Source: Peptostreptococcaceae bacterium
Lineage (GTDB): Bacteria; Bacillota; Clostridia; Peptostreptococcales; Peptostreptococcaceae
Reading direction: 5' to 3'
DNA: 64,000 nucleotides
Assembly (NCBI GenBank): GCA_902363255.1
Contig: CABIZO010000009.1
Coordinates: forward strand, 1-64,000
A model generated the notes under the pieces. The model was not told where the DNA came from, searched no databases, and saw only the letters and a program-made list of their open reading frames with translations. Shown one piece after another: positions 27,181 to 36,486 of this stretch. The translations under genes and the position numbers were made by a program. Position 1 is the first letter of the stretch. Each line of letters starts with the position of its first letter.

Positions 27181-27210
27181 CCTGTTAATCTCCCTTCTTT
27201 GTCATTATAA

Positions 27211-27681
27211 TTATCTCATATCTGGATAACCAATTTGTCTTAAAGCTTCATAAACAACTATTGCAACTGAATTTGATAAATTTAAAGATCTTGCTCTTTC
27301 TAATTTTACCATAGGTATTCTCATACATGTTTCTTTATTCTCTGCTAATAAAGTTTCTGGCAATCCCTTTGTTTCTTTTCCGAATACTAAAAAACAACCA
27401 TCCTCAAATTTCATATCTGAATGTGATTGATTCGTTTTCGTTGTAGAGTAGAAAAATTTCCCTTCCGGATATTTTTCAAATAACTCTTCTAGGCTATCAT
27501 AGTATTTTATATCAGATATATCCCAATAATCTAATCCGCTTCTTTTTAGATATTTATCTTCTAATGAAAAACCTAGAGGTCTTATTAAATGTAAAGTCGC
27601 ACCTGTGTTAGCACAAGTTCTTATTATATTACCTGTATTTTGAGGTATTTCAGGTTCTACTAATACTACGTTTATTGACAT
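27211..27681 (-). CDS. trmL: tRNA (cytidine/uridine-34-2'-O)-methyltransferase
   Basis: 156 residues, full length. Compact SPOUT enzyme: VLVEPEIPQNTGNIIRTCANTGATLHLI near the start, FGKETKGLPETLL (about residues 100-112) and IPMVKLERARSLNLSNSVAIVVYEAL (about 122-147), the last two forming the SAM knot. Methylates the wobble ribose of tRNA-Leu. Followed by degV. Confidence 0.93.
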   Translation of the reverse strand: MSINVVLVEPEIPQNTGNIIRTCANTGATLHLIRPLGFSLEDKYLKRSGLDYWDISDIKYYDSLEELFEKYPEGKFFYSTTKTNQSHSDMKFEDGCFLVFGKETKGLPETLLAENKETCMRIPMVKLERARSLNLSNSVAIVVYEALRQIGYPDMR

Positions 27682-27800
27682 ACCGTTCCTCCGTTTATAT
27701 TAACTAGTTTATTAATTAGGCTTAATTTTAAGCAACTTCAATATTTTCCTAAATACATTATAACAGAAATTTCTACTAATTAAAGTTGCTTTTTTATCCT

Positions 27801-29138
27801 TTACTTTCTAAGTTCTCTCGTTCCATACATAATAATCTTATCTTGGGGTGGATAATAACTCTGACTTATATGCTCGGTTTTATTACCTAAAGTACTTTTA
27901 TACACTCTATAAGTTTGAACTTTATATCCTTTTCGTCCTTCTTGTTCAATAGTTTTTACACCTAAGTCGTATTTTTCACTATTTTTTCTAATTATTCTAT
28001 TATGAAGTATAGCAGTAGTTTCCGTTATAATTTCAATATTTTTTTTATCTTTTTTACTTCCATAAATTGTACACACTACTTTGTTACCGATAATTTGATT
28101 GTGTATAAAGACTGGAGTATCGAATTTATTTAAAAATTTTAAATCTATGCTTCCACCTGATACTGTAGCATCCCTACCCATTGCAATATATGGACTTGGT
28201 ATTGAATGATTTCTTACATTAATTATTTCTAGGCCAGAGTATAAAGCAGCATTATAAATAGTGCTCGATACTTGGCACATACCGCCACCTATTCCTTTTT
28301 CTTGTTTTCCATTTATTATAACAGGTGCTTCTTTTAAATATTTATTTATATGAGACCTTTGTATATATGAATTAAATGAAAATATATCTCCTTTATTTAG
28401 TAATATATTGCTGGTTGCATTTGCTGCTAATTTAATATTATTTGATCTATTATAATTATTTGTATTAAAGTATGTTTCAAAGCTACCTAAAACTGTATCA
28501 ATTTTACCTAAGTCATCATATGAGTAAATTGGTTTAACAGATAAAGTAGGTATTATTTCATCTTTGTTATCCATATCTTTTATTTTTATAATTATTGTAT
28601 TTTTTAACTCATCTTTATTTAGCTTATATCCATTTTTATCTTTGGTTATAACAATCTTTCCATTTATTATTCTTATAGTTGCATTTTTGGGCTTTATATA
28701 TATTTTTTTACTTAATTCTTTCAAGTATCTATCTAGTTTTTTTTCGTCATAAGTAATACTGTAATCTAATATTACCTTTTTACCCATAGACAAACTACTT
28801 TTCATTTTTATATTCGAAACAATATCTTTGTCTCTGCCTATACTATATGCCTTTTCAACTACTTCTTCTACATTATAACTTGTTCCTATATCATATTTAG
28901 AGAAAACATATTCTTCATTATTAAATAATAATAAAAACGAGCTATTATCATCTAATGTTTTATTAATTTTTTCTATAGCCTCTTTTTTTGTTAAGTTAGA
29001 TAAATTAATATCTCTAACATAAATATTTTTGTGTATTTTTCCTTCAAATTCAATTGCATTACTTAAGACCACATTGCCTAAAGATACAATTAATAATGAT
29101 AATAATATTGCAATCTTAAGCTTTCTCAAGAGTATCAT
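27801..29138 (-). CDS. VanW family protein with N-terminal signal/anchor
   Basis: 445 residues. One hydrophobic segment at 9-28 (ILLSLLIVSLGNVVLSN) acts as signal peptide or anchor. Then two PG_binding_4-like repeats (about 40-210; YVRDINLSNLTKKEAIEKINKTL is typical) and a VanW domain (about 235-370) with KGDIFSFNSYI, GKQEKGIGGGMCQVSSTIYNAALYSGL and RDATVSGGSIDLKF. Extracellular, presumably wall-associated; the function of VanW is not established, and vancomycin resistance is not implied. Start ATG overlaps the nth stop by 4 bases (ATGA). Confidence 0.88.
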   Translation of the reverse strand: MILLRKLKIAILLSLLIVSLGNVVLSNAIEFEGKIHKNIYVRDINLSNLTKKEAIEKINKTLDDNSSFLLLFNNEEYVFSKYDIGTSYNVEEVVEKAYSIGRDKDIVSNIKMKSSLSMGKKVILDYSITYDEKKLDRYLKELSKKIYIKPKNATIRIINGKIVITKDKNGYKLNKDELKNTIIIKIKDMDNKDEIIPTLSVKPIYSYDDLGKIDTVLGSFETYFNTNNYNRSNNIKLAANATSNILLNKGDIFSFNSYIQRSHINKYLKEAPVIINGKQEKGIGGGMCQVSSTIYNAALYSGLEIINVRNHSIPSPYIAMGRDATVSGGSIDLKFLNKFDTPVFIHNQIIGNKVVCTIYGSKKDKKNIEIITETTAILHNRIIRKNSEKYDLGVKTIEQEGRKGYKVQTYRVYKSTLGNKTEHISQSYYPPQDKIIMYGTRELRK

Positions 29139-29761
29139 TCCTTTCCTTGATAAAAATCACAATCATCTTTTATTGGACATGGCTCACATTCTGGATTTCT
29201 TGCTTTACACATTCTTCTCCCATGAAATATCAATACATGATGAGAATGAGACCATCTGTGCTTTGGTATAGCATCCATAAGAGCAAACTCAGTTTTTTCT
29301 GGAGTTTTTGTATGAACAATACCTATTCTATTCGAAACTCTAAAAACATGTGTATCTACTGCTATAGCATCTTTGTTAAATGCATTACTTAGAACTACAT
29401 CTGCAGTTTTTCTTCCTACACCGGGAAGTTTTGTTAATTCTTCTAAAGTATCTGGAACTTCACCATTATAATCTCTACAAATCATTTCTGATGTGGCTTT
29501 AATTTTTTTACCTTTACTTTTGTAAAGACCACAAGTTTTTATTTTCTCCATTATTTCTTCTTCAGATAATTTCGCAAAATCCTCTGGTTTATTGTATTTT
29601 TTGAATAATTCCCTTGTTACCATATTAACTCTGACATCTGTGCATTGAGCTGATAATATGGTAGCTATTAATAATTCAAACGCTGTTGTATGCTCCAATT
29701 CACAATGAGCATCTGGATAAAGTTCTTCCAACTTGTCTAATATTTTATTTACATCTTTCAT
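29135..29761 (-). CDS. nth: Endonuclease III
   Basis: 208 residues, full length. DNA glycosylase/AP lyase removing oxidised pyrimidines. Helix-hairpin-helix LTKLPGVGRKTADVVLSNAF (about residues 108-127) contains catalytic Lys, followed by the catalytic Asp in DTHVFRVSNRIGI, and the [4Fe-4S] ligands C-x6-C-x2-C-x5-C at CKARNPECEPCPIKDDC near the C-terminus. Translationally coupled to the VanW gene. Confidence 0.97.
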   Translation of the reverse strand: MKDVNKILDKLEELYPDAHCELEHTTAFELLIATILSAQCTDVRVNMVTRELFKKYNKPEDFAKLSEEEIMEKIKTCGLYKSKGKKIKATSEMICRDYNGEVPDTLEELTKLPGVGRKTADVVLSNAFNKDAIAVDTHVFRVSNRIGIVHTKTPEKTEFALMDAIPKHRWSHSHHVLIFHGRRMCKARNPECEPCPIKDDCDFYQGKE

Positions 29762-29858
29762 TTATTTTCCCCCTTATTTGTCTTTTAGTTTTATTATCTA
29801 TCAATTTAGACAATCTATAACAAAGTAATAATTCTCAATTTTTTGATTTTTTGTATTA

Positions 29859-29891
29859 AAAAAGCAAAAACTTAATAAGTTCTTGCTTTTT
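29859..29891 (-). terminator. Terminator after the Lon-like gene
   Basis: Minus strand AAAAGCAAGAACTT pairs with AAGTTTTTGCTTT and is followed by TTT. Confidence 0.75.
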
Positions 29892-29906
29892 ATTATATCA
29901 ATTCAT

Positions 29907-32138
29907 TCATTCTTTTTTTGATTCTTTTGATTTATTATAAGTATCTAATTTTTCTTTTACCAATATTTTAACATCTTTAAACATTTTATCCATCAAAATT
30001 TCTATACTTTCTTCTATTTTACTTACAGGATAAATTTTAAAACATCCATCTTCTATTGCTTGCTCCATTTCATCTGAAAGTATTAAGTTATCCATATTGT
30101 CTTTTGGTAAAATTACGCCGTAAACCTTATCTTTAAATCCTCTGTTCTTGCAAACATTATAAAAACCTTCAATTTTTTCTGTTATACCTCCAACAACTTG
30201 TATTTCTCCCTTTTGATTCAAAGATCCTGTTATAGCTATATTTTGTTTTATAGGAACTTCACTTAAAGATGATAGCAAAGCACATAACTCTGCTAAAGTA
30301 GCACTATCTCCATCTATGCCTCCATAATTTTGTTCAAAACAAATATATGCATTTACAGATAAAGGATATTCTTGAGCAAAATGCTCTGTTAAATATCCTT
30401 GTAATATAAGTACGCCTTTATTGTGTATTGGTCCACTCATTTTAGCTTCTCTTTCTATGTTTACTATCCCCTTATTTCCTACGCTAGTTGTCACGCTAAT
30501 TCTTGATGGTTTTCCAAAAGAGTACTCTCCCATGCCATGAACTGCCAATCCATTTATAACACCTATTCTACTGCCTTCAGTATCAATCATTATAGTATTA
30601 TCATCTATAAATTCATCTAGTTTATTTTCTATTTTATTCAAACGCTTACGTTTTTCTAGTATAGCCATTTTAACATTTTCTTTTTCCACAAACTCTTTAT
30701 TTTCTAATTTAGCAAATATATCCGATTCTGTTATTATCTCTAGTAATTTATTAAAATCTGTTGATAGTTTCTTCTTGCTTCCCACCAATCTAGTACTATG
30801 CTTTATAACTTCTTCAACAGCCTCATAAGTAAAATGTTTAAATTTATTTTTTTCACACTGCAATGCTATAAATTGAGCCATGCCATACTCTGAAACTTCA
30901 TTCCTATCCATCTCATTATCAAAGTCTACAAATATTTTAAAACACTTACTAAATTCATTATCAAATCTATAAAGTACATCATAAATATAGTTACTACCGA
31001 TTAATATAATTTTTAAATTTAAAGGTATCTCTTCAGGATCTATTGATACTTTTGTCTCCATAGGAATCTTTTGTGACTGTATAGTTCTTTTCAAAAGCTC
31101 CCATGATAATGGATATGATAAAAGTTGTTGCGCATATAAAACTAAATATCCACCATTAGCTTTTTGTAAAGATCCAGAGAAAATTTTTGTGAAGTCAGTT
31201 TTTATATTACCACTGTTATAATCATATTCAACCTTCCCAAACAAATTAGATGGACTCGGATTTGATTCAACTATAATAGGTGCATTTTCATTATTTTGAT
31301 TATCTACAAATAAATTAACTACGTATTTTATAAAGCAATCTCTATTGTAATATTCCCTCAATTCTTCATCTTCTAAATAAAACATTTCTAAATTTTTCAA
31401 TATATCTTCTCTAATTTTGTCAATATAACCTACAATTTTATCATAAGATTTATATTTTTCTTTTAGCTCTTGAATATGAGGATCCACAACTATTTTCCCA
31501 ACCTCATCTTCTATTTCAATCATTATTGTTTTAATGTTTTCTTCAATTTCCCTTATCTGATAAACCACCTTGATAGCCATATTTTCTAATTCTTTTTTAA
31601 TTTTAAAGAATTCTTCTGAAGATACTTCATCCTCAAAATTTTCATTTAATGGAACAAATACCATGCCTACTTTACTGCTTTTTAATTTGAATCCTTTTTC
31701 TTCTCCATAAGTTTTTATCTTCTTAATTAAATCTTCTTTTTGCATCTCGTACTGTTCAAGTAGTGTATTTTTATTTATCTCATATTCTTCACTATCAAAA
31801 GCTTCTTTTATTTCTTCAAATAATTTATCTATCATTTCTTCTATATCATCTTTAAATATTTTACCCATTCCTCTTTCTAAGCTTATTACAATAGGTTCCC
31901 TTGGGTTATCGAAATTATATACGTAGCACCAATCCTTATGATTATTTTTATCTTTTGAATATCCTTCCAATACCTTCATAGTGTAAGTACTTTTTCCTGT
32001 TCCAGGGTCTCCTGCCACATATATGTTATAAGCAGGATTGTCTATTTTTAAACCTAACTCCATGGCATTTACTGCTCTGTCTTGACCTAAAAAATCTTTT
32101 AAAGGTTCTATTTCAGATGTATTATTAAACTTTGGCAT
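29907..32138 (-). CDS. Lon-like ATP-dependent serine protease (AAA_32/Lon_C type)
   Basis: 743 residues. Walker A GDPGTGKST lies near residue 43, then a long helical insertion rich in Glu/Lys (about 90-260), an AAA core (about 290-470) with GSLQKANGGYLVLYA, and a C-terminal Lon protease domain (about 530-725) with the Ser/Lys dyad in GGIDGDSATLAELCALLSS (Ser near 609) and GGITEKIEGFYN (Lys near 654). No Lon N-terminal substrate domain is present. The architecture matches the LonB/YcbZ-like AAA_32 class, cytosolic, substrates unknown. AAAGGGG precedes the ATG. Confidence 0.9.
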   Translation of the reverse strand: MPKFNNTSEIEPLKDFLGQDRAVNAMELGLKIDNPAYNIYVAGDPGTGKSTYTMKVLEGYSKDKNNHKDWCYVYNFDNPREPIVISLERGMGKIFKDDIEEMIDKLFEEIKEAFDSEEYEINKNTLLEQYEMQKEDLIKKIKTYGEEKGFKLKSSKVGMVFVPLNENFEDEVSSEEFFKIKKELENMAIKVVYQIREIEENIKTIMIEIEDEVGKIVVDPHIQELKEKYKSYDKIVGYIDKIREDILKNLEMFYLEDEELREYYNRDCFIKYVVNLFVDNQNNENAPIIVESNPSPSNLFGKVEYDYNSGNIKTDFTKIFSGSLQKANGGYLVLYAQQLLSYPLSWELLKRTIQSQKIPMETKVSIDPEEIPLNLKIILIGSNYIYDVLYRFDNEFSKCFKIFVDFDNEMDRNEVSEYGMAQFIALQCEKNKFKHFTYEAVEEVIKHSTRLVGSKKKLSTDFNKLLEIITESDIFAKLENKEFVEKENVKMAILEKRKRLNKIENKLDEFIDDNTIMIDTEGSRIGVINGLAVHGMGEYSFGKPSRISVTTSVGNKGIVNIEREAKMSGPIHNKGVLILQGYLTEHFAQEYPLSVNAYICFEQNYGGIDGDSATLAELCALLSSLSEVPIKQNIAITGSLNQKGEIQVVGGITEKIEGFYNVCKNRGFKDKVYGVILPKDNMDNLILSDEMEQAIEDGCFKIYPVSKIEESIEILMDKMFKDVKILVKEKLDTYNKSKESKKE

Positions 32139-32270
32139 ATTAATCCCCTTTCCATTCCCAATTTATATGAACTAAGATTATACTCTTCTATAAACTTAAT
32201 TAATTATATGTATTAACTTTGTTTAATTTGACTTAATAATTTTTTCAAAAATAAAAAAGCCTATGATTTA

Positions 32271-33176
32271 TCACTCCATAGACTTTCCATTTAATATATC
32301 TATATTTCTTTTTATAATATTTCTTCCTCTCCAACTAAAAGCTCTATCCTTGTATCTTCGTTTAAATTCCTTGTTAGATATACTATTAATTTCTTCTTCA
32401 CTTAAAGTTGTTATTAAATCATTTCTAAACTCCTCAATATTACTTTCGCATATATCTATATTATGAGGGCAAACTTGTTGACATATATCACATCCAAATA
32501 AAGATTTATTTTTATTCATTTTATCCATTTCCTCTAATGTAAGCTCATCCTTTTTTTGAGTTATAAATGAAACACACTTTTTAGGATCTATTTTATAATT
32601 TCCCTCTAGAGCATTTCCCGGACAATATTTTACACATTTGTTGCACTTCATACATGTTTTTCTTGTAGGATTATCGTGTTCTAAGTCAAAATTATTTACT
32701 ATATATCCGATAAATACATATGAACCATATTTATCTGTAATAATGTTATTATTAATACCGTAATATCCAATTCCAGATAAATAGGCTAAATATCTATCTA
32801 CTAATGGACCATTATCTGCAAAAATTTTATAATTGAAATCCTTATATTTTTCTTTTATTGACTCGCATATTTTATCAAGTTTGTCTTTTATTACCAAATG
32901 ATAATCTAACCCATAACAATATTTTGATATATTTGATTGATCATTTACGTCTATATGATATGGGAATGCACACACTATAATTGATGCTGCATCCTCCATT
33001 ATTAATTTAGGATTTATTCTTTTTTCTATATCTGGTTCTTCCATACCTGTTACCAGACCTTTAGTTACATTTTCTTCTAGTATTTTTTTTAATTCATAAT
33101 ATGGACCAATAGGTGCAATTCCAACAACATCTAGTCCATTATTTTGAAAAATTTTTTTAATTTCTTCTTTATTCAT
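32271..33176 (-). CDS. QueG-like epoxyqueuosine reductase, short form
   Basis: 301 residues against about 380 for Bacillus QueG. DUF1730 region with DNGPLVDRYLAYLSGIGYYG (about residues 121-140) holding the likely catalytic Asp, then a double [4Fe-4S] ferredoxin domain: CMKCNKCVKYCPGNALEG and CDICQQVCPHN. QueG reduces epoxyqueuosine to queuosine in tRNA using cobalamin. The C-terminal HEAT-like tRNA-binding repeats of long QueG are absent, and GKN is replaced by GIN in the substrate loop, so it may be a divergent QueG or a related cobalamin/Fe-S reductase. Diverges from the rusA-like gene. Confidence 0.7.
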   Translation of the reverse strand: MNKEEIKKIFQNNGLDVVGIAPIGPYYELKKILEENVTKGLVTGMEEPDIEKRINPKLIMEDAASIIVCAFPYHIDVNDQSNISKYCYGLDYHLVIKDKLDKICESIKEKYKDFNYKIFADNGPLVDRYLAYLSGIGYYGINNNIITDKYGSYVFIGYIVNNFDLEHDNPTRKTCMKCNKCVKYCPGNALEGNYKIDPKKCVSFITQKKDELTLEEMDKMNKNKSLFGCDICQQVCPHNIDICESNIEEFRNDLITTLSEEEINSISNKEFKRRYKDRAFSWRGRNIIKRNIDILNGKSME

Positions 33177-33239
33177 AAAATATCCTTTCTTTAAATCCTC
33201 TTTAGTTTTATAATAAACTAATGATAAGGAAGTGATAAT

Positions 33240-33644
33240 TTGATTAAACTAACAATTCCAGGAAGACCTATTAGTAAATCTAATTTTAAACTGCATAACG
33301 TTCACGGTCAAGCTTGGATGCCATCAACAGGAAAATATTCTAAATACGTAGCGTATGAAAATATGATAGCCGGATACATAAATAGGCAATACGAAGGTGA
33401 AGTTATAGAAGAAGACTTAATAACAGTTATGAAATTATACTTTCCCAACAAAAGAATGGGTGATTTACATAACTATCCTAAAAGTATTTGTGATGGAATC
33501 GAAAAAAGCGGTATCATAAAAAATGATAAACAATTAAAACCTGTATTATTATTTGATTATATTGATAAAGAAAATCCAAGAGTTGAAATTGAACTTTATC
33601 CCGTTTCAAAGTATAATGTTACATACGATATTATTTCAAAATAA
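33240..33644 (+). CDS. RusA-like Holliday junction endonuclease with an altered catalytic position
   Basis: 134 residues. IPGRPISKSN at the start and FPNKRMGDLHNYPKSICDGI with SGIIKNDKQL match RusA. Spacing lets E. coli catalytic positions be placed: Asp70 = D in GDL, Asp72 = H, Lys76 = K, Asp91 = D in ND. Thus three of four are kept and Asp72 is His. The start is TTG at 33240, with AAGGAAG 6 to 7 bases before. RusA proteins resolve Holliday junctions and are usually phage-borne; no other phage gene is near. Confidence 0.65.
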   Translation: MIKLTIPGRPISKSNFKLHNVHGQAWMPSTGKYSKYVAYENMIAGYINRQYEGEVIEEDLITVMKLYFPNKRMGDLHNYPKSICDGIEKSGIIKNDKQLKPVLLFDYIDKENPRVEIELYPVSKYNVTYDIISK

Positions 33645-33743
33645 TATCGTTTTATAACAAATCATACAAAGTTAACAACTGATTTATAATTTAAATTAAT
33701 ATTACGACAATTAACAAATATAAATATACGGAGGGTTATTAGC

Positions 33744-34661
33744 ATGGAGAATATATTAAATAATATAATTTTATCAAATAAAAAACATACAGCTAAGGGA
33801 AAAGTTGCTAGTTATATTCCTGAATTAAAAAAGGCCAATGGCAATGACCTGGGAATATGTGTAATCGACAAAGATAACAATATTTACTGTGCAGGCGATT
33901 ATAGTAAAAAATTTACTATCCAAAGTATATCGAAAACTATAATCTTAGCTATGGCATTAATGGATAATGATTGGGACTATGTCTTTTCCAAGGTAGGTAT
34001 GGAACCAAGTGGAGATCCTTTTAATTCTATCATGAAATTAGAAACTAACGATACTAAAAAACCTTGCAATCCTATGATAAATGCAGGAGCGATAGTAACT
34101 ACTTCTCTAATAAAAGGAAAAAACCTACAAGAAAAAGAAGAAAGGATGTTAGCTTTCTTTAGGAAACTAGCTAAAAATGATACTCTTCAAATAAATCAAT
34201 CCGTTTATGAATCTGAGAAATTAACAGGTGATAGAAATAGAGCCATGGGTTATTTATTAAAAAATGATGGCTTTATTGAAGGAAACGTTGAGGAAACTCT
34301 TGATTTATACTTCAAACAATGTTCAATTGAAGTCGATGTAGTTGACTTAGCTAGAATAGGTTTATTGTTCGCAAACTATGGTATTGATATAGAAACTGGA
34401 GAGCGTGTTATTAGTGAAAATATATCTAGAATGGTAAAAACATTCATGGTTACTTGTGGGATGTACGATGCGTCTGGTGAGTTTGCTCTTAAAGTTGGTA
34501 TTCCTGCTAAATCTGGTGTGGGTGGAGGAATTATGGCATCTGTACCACGAAGAATGGGTATAGGCGTATTTGGACCTGCCCTAGATAAAAAAGGAAATAG
34601 TATTGGTGGATTAAAAGTCCTTGAAAATCTATCAAAACAGCTAGAATTAAATATATTCTAA
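33744..34661 (+). CDS. glsA: Glutaminase
   Basis: 305 residues, standard length for the serine-dependent beta-lactamase-fold glutaminase that converts glutamine to glutamate and ammonia. SISKTIILAMAL contains the S-x-x-K nucleophile pair (about residues 58-61), with MINAGAIVTTSL (about 111-122), E-S-E in VYESEKLTGDRNRAMGYLL, and SGVGGGIMASVPRRMGIGVFGPALDKKGNS near the end. GGAGGG precedes the ATG. Stands alone; ends at a terminator shared with the aldo/keto reductase gene. Confidence 0.96.
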   Translation: MENILNNIILSNKKHTAKGKVASYIPELKKANGNDLGICVIDKDNNIYCAGDYSKKFTIQSISKTIILAMALMDNDWDYVFSKVGMEPSGDPFNSIMKLETNDTKKPCNPMINAGAIVTTSLIKGKNLQEKEERMLAFFRKLAKNDTLQINQSVYESEKLTGDRNRAMGYLLKNDGFIEGNVEETLDLYFKQCSIEVDVVDLARIGLLFANYGIDIETGERVISENISRMVKTFMVTCGMYDASGEFALKVGIPAKSGVGGGIMASVPRRMGIGVFGPALDKKGNSIGGLKVLENLSKQLELNIF

Positions 34662-34664
34662 AAC

Positions 34665-34706
34665 AAAAGCAGCAAAACATCTAAGATGTAATTGCTGCTT
34701 TTTTAT
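34665..34706. terminator. Bidirectional terminator between glsA and the aldo/keto reductase gene
   Basis: AAAAGCAGCAA and TTGCTGCTTTT flank an inner CATC/GATG stem; T-rich on both outer sides. Converging genes share it. Confidence 0.88.
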
Positions 34707-34712
34707 ATTAAT

Positions 34713-35717
34713 CTATCTCTTTTCTAATTTATCGCATACATTTTTAAGCATGTTTCTAATTGGTAAATTATATGGACATTTCTCTTCACAAAGCCCACAT
34801 TCTACACATTCACTTGCCTTACTATTACCCAAGGATTCATATCTTTCCAGCGCCCATTCTTTTAAATTATATCTTGTATAATATCCTTCTAATAAAAAGT
34901 TTTGAGGTATATTAACATTTTTAGGACATGGTAAACAATACTCACATCTTCTACAGAAATTTCCACTCAATTCTTTTCTAATTTTTTCTATTTTTAAATT
35001 ATCTTCTTCAGTTAATTGAATATTATTTATAACAGAAACATTTTCCTTTACTTGTTCTACTGTATTCATACCAGGAATTGCTACATCAATATATTCTTTT
35101 GATATTATATATTTTATAGCCAAAGCTCCATCATCTATAGCACCTCCAGCTAAAGGTTTCATAGTGATTGTTCCGATCCCTTTTTTGTGTGCTTTTCTAA
35201 ATACGTCATCAGCTTGGTCTTCAACAATATTATATGGGAATTGTATAGTATCAAATTTACCATCTTCTACAGCCTTTTCTATAGTTTCTAAACTATGACT
35301 AGTTATTCCAATATATTTTATTTTTCCTTCTTCTTTAGCTTCTAATAAAGCCTTATAAGCCTTATCATCATCAAATATACTTGCATATTCTTCAATTTTA
35401 AGATTATGTATTTGATATAAATCAATATAATCAGTTTTAAGATTTTTTAAACTTATATCTATATCTCTTTTCATATCTTCATAATTTCTAGACATGCTTT
35501 TAGTCGCTATATAAAATTTTTCTCTTCTTCCATCAATAGACTTTCCAATATACTCTTCACTAACAGTATATCCTCTTGCTGTATCAATAAAATTAACTCC
35601 TTGATTTATTAATTCATCAATAACCTTATTTGTATCTTCTTGAGTAATTCTCTGTATAGGTATTCCCCCAAATCCAACTCTTTTTATTTTCATATCTGTA
35701 TTCCCAAGATTTCTCAA
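34713..35717 (-). CDS. Aldo/keto reductase with C-terminal [4Fe-4S] ferredoxin domain
   Basis: 334 residues. AKR barrel: GFGGIPIQRI, FIDTARGYTVSEEYIGKSI (catalytic Asp/Tyr), YIATKSMSR (Lys), DLYQIHNL (His). Residues about 255-330 add two cysteine groups, CRRCEYCLPCPKNVNIPQ and CVECGLCEEKCPYNLPI, typical of the Fe-S AKR subgroup common in anaerobes. Substrate not predictable. The start is TTG at 35717, 9 bases after GAGGAGG, giving MRNLGNTDMKIKRVGFGG, which fits the family. Confidence 0.9.
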   Translation of the reverse strand: MRNLGNTDMKIKRVGFGGIPIQRITQEDTNKVIDELINQGVNFIDTARGYTVSEEYIGKSIDGRREKFYIATKSMSRNYEDMKRDIDISLKNLKTDYIDLYQIHNLKIEEYASIFDDDKAYKALLEAKEEGKIKYIGITSHSLETIEKAVEDGKFDTIQFPYNIVEDQADDVFRKAHKKGIGTITMKPLAGGAIDDGALAIKYIISKEYIDVAIPGMNTVEQVKENVSVINNIQLTEEDNLKIEKIRKELSGNFCRRCEYCLPCPKNVNIPQNFLLEGYYTRYNLKEWALERYESLGNSKASECVECGLCEEKCPYNLPIRNMLKNVCDKLEKR

Positions 35718-35822
35718 CTTAACAACCTCCTCATTATAATATCTAATATATATACTATATTATTTTCATATAAACTGTCATTATTCTATATAGATTTGTT
35801 AGTATCATTTACTTTAAATTAA

Positions 35823-35849
35823 AAAAGTATCAACATATGTTGATACTTC
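35823..35849 (-). terminator. Terminator after the ArsR-like regulator gene
   Basis: AAGTATCAACATATGTTGATACTT is a self-complementary stem followed by TTTT on the minus strand. Confidence 0.8.
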
Positions 35850-35860
35850 TTACATTCTAA

Positions 35861-36418
35861 TTATTTAGCTTGAGAAGGAACTGCAAACATCACTATATCA
35901 TGTTTCTTCTCATTTTCCCTATTGCTATCTTCTCTTTTTGCAATTATTTCATCAACTTTACTTTTAAGAACACTTCTTAATTCTGATACTTCACCTTGTG
36001 TTAATAATACATTATCATATCCTAAGATGCTGTCCCCATTTAAAGCCCCTGCTTCAGCTGCATCATAGAAAGATTCTATAGTATCTTCAAAATCTGATAT
36101 AGATACAAAGTTTGCATCTATTTCTTGCTCTAAAGTATAGTCGATTATTTTTCTACTAATAACTATATTGTTAGCAGTTGGATAGTAATATTTTTCTACA
36201 ATCCCTGATTTAATCTTTTCTTCAACTAATTCTAAAATCCCCACGTTATAAAGTGTTTTGATATGATAGTTAATTTTTGCATGCGGCTCATCTAAGATTT
36301 CTGATAATTGCTTTGCTGATAAAGGTTCTTTATCAAACGTTTTCAAAATATCTACCCTACGAGGATGAGCAATTGCTTTTATACAATCTAAATCTCTCAA
36401 TACTAATACATCTTTCAT
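35861..36418 (-). CDS. ArsR-like winged-helix transcriptional regulator
   Basis: 185 residues. DNA-binding domain at about 10-75: AIAHPRRVDILKTFDKEPLSAKQLSEILDEPHAKINYHIKTLYNVGILELVEE, a helix-turn-helix_20/ArsR pattern. The C-terminal 90 residues (ISDFEDTIESFYDAAEAG and onward) are unlike metal-sensing ArsR proteins and have no cysteine pair, so the signal is unlikely to be a thiophilic metal. The ATG at 36418 follows AGGGGTGG at 5-base spacing; a GTG three codons earlier overlaps the ribosome site. Monocistronic, with a consensus promoter. Confidence 0.82.
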   Translation of the reverse strand: MKDVLVLRDLDCIKAIAHPRRVDILKTFDKEPLSAKQLSEILDEPHAKINYHIKTLYNVGILELVEEKIKSGIVEKYYYPTANNIVISRKIIDYTLEQEIDANFVSISDFEDTIESFYDAAEAGALNGDSILGYDNVLLTQGEVSELRSVLKSKVDEIIAKREDSNRENEKKHDIVMFAVPSQAK

Positions 36419-36457
36419 ATATTCCACCCCTAAAAACTTTTTATTTAATATAATCTC

Positions 36458-36486
36458 ATTATATATTAAGTATATATAATTGTCAA
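36458..36486 (-). promoter_or_regulatory. Consensus sigma-A promoter of the ArsR-like regulator
   Basis: TTGACA (36486-36481), 17-base spacer, TATAAT (36463-36458): a perfect consensus. The spacer contains a near-palindrome ATATATACTTAATATAT that could be an autoregulatory operator. Confidence 0.8.

Noticed and set aside
27730..27791. Plus-strand hairpin AAGCAACTT...AAGTTGCTTTTTT between trmL and the vanW-like gene, possible small RNA
   Set aside because: Loop of over 40 bases, no upstream plus-strand gene or clear promoter; likely chance or overlapping control sequence.
27801..29138. VanW gene as evidence of vancomycin resistance
   Set aside because: VanW domains are widespread in clostridia without resistance; no vanHAX-type genes are nearby.
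33240..33644. Prophage remnant suggested by a RusA-like gene
   Set aside because: No integrase, capsid, lysis or other phage genes are in the flanks, and neighbours are house-keeping genes.
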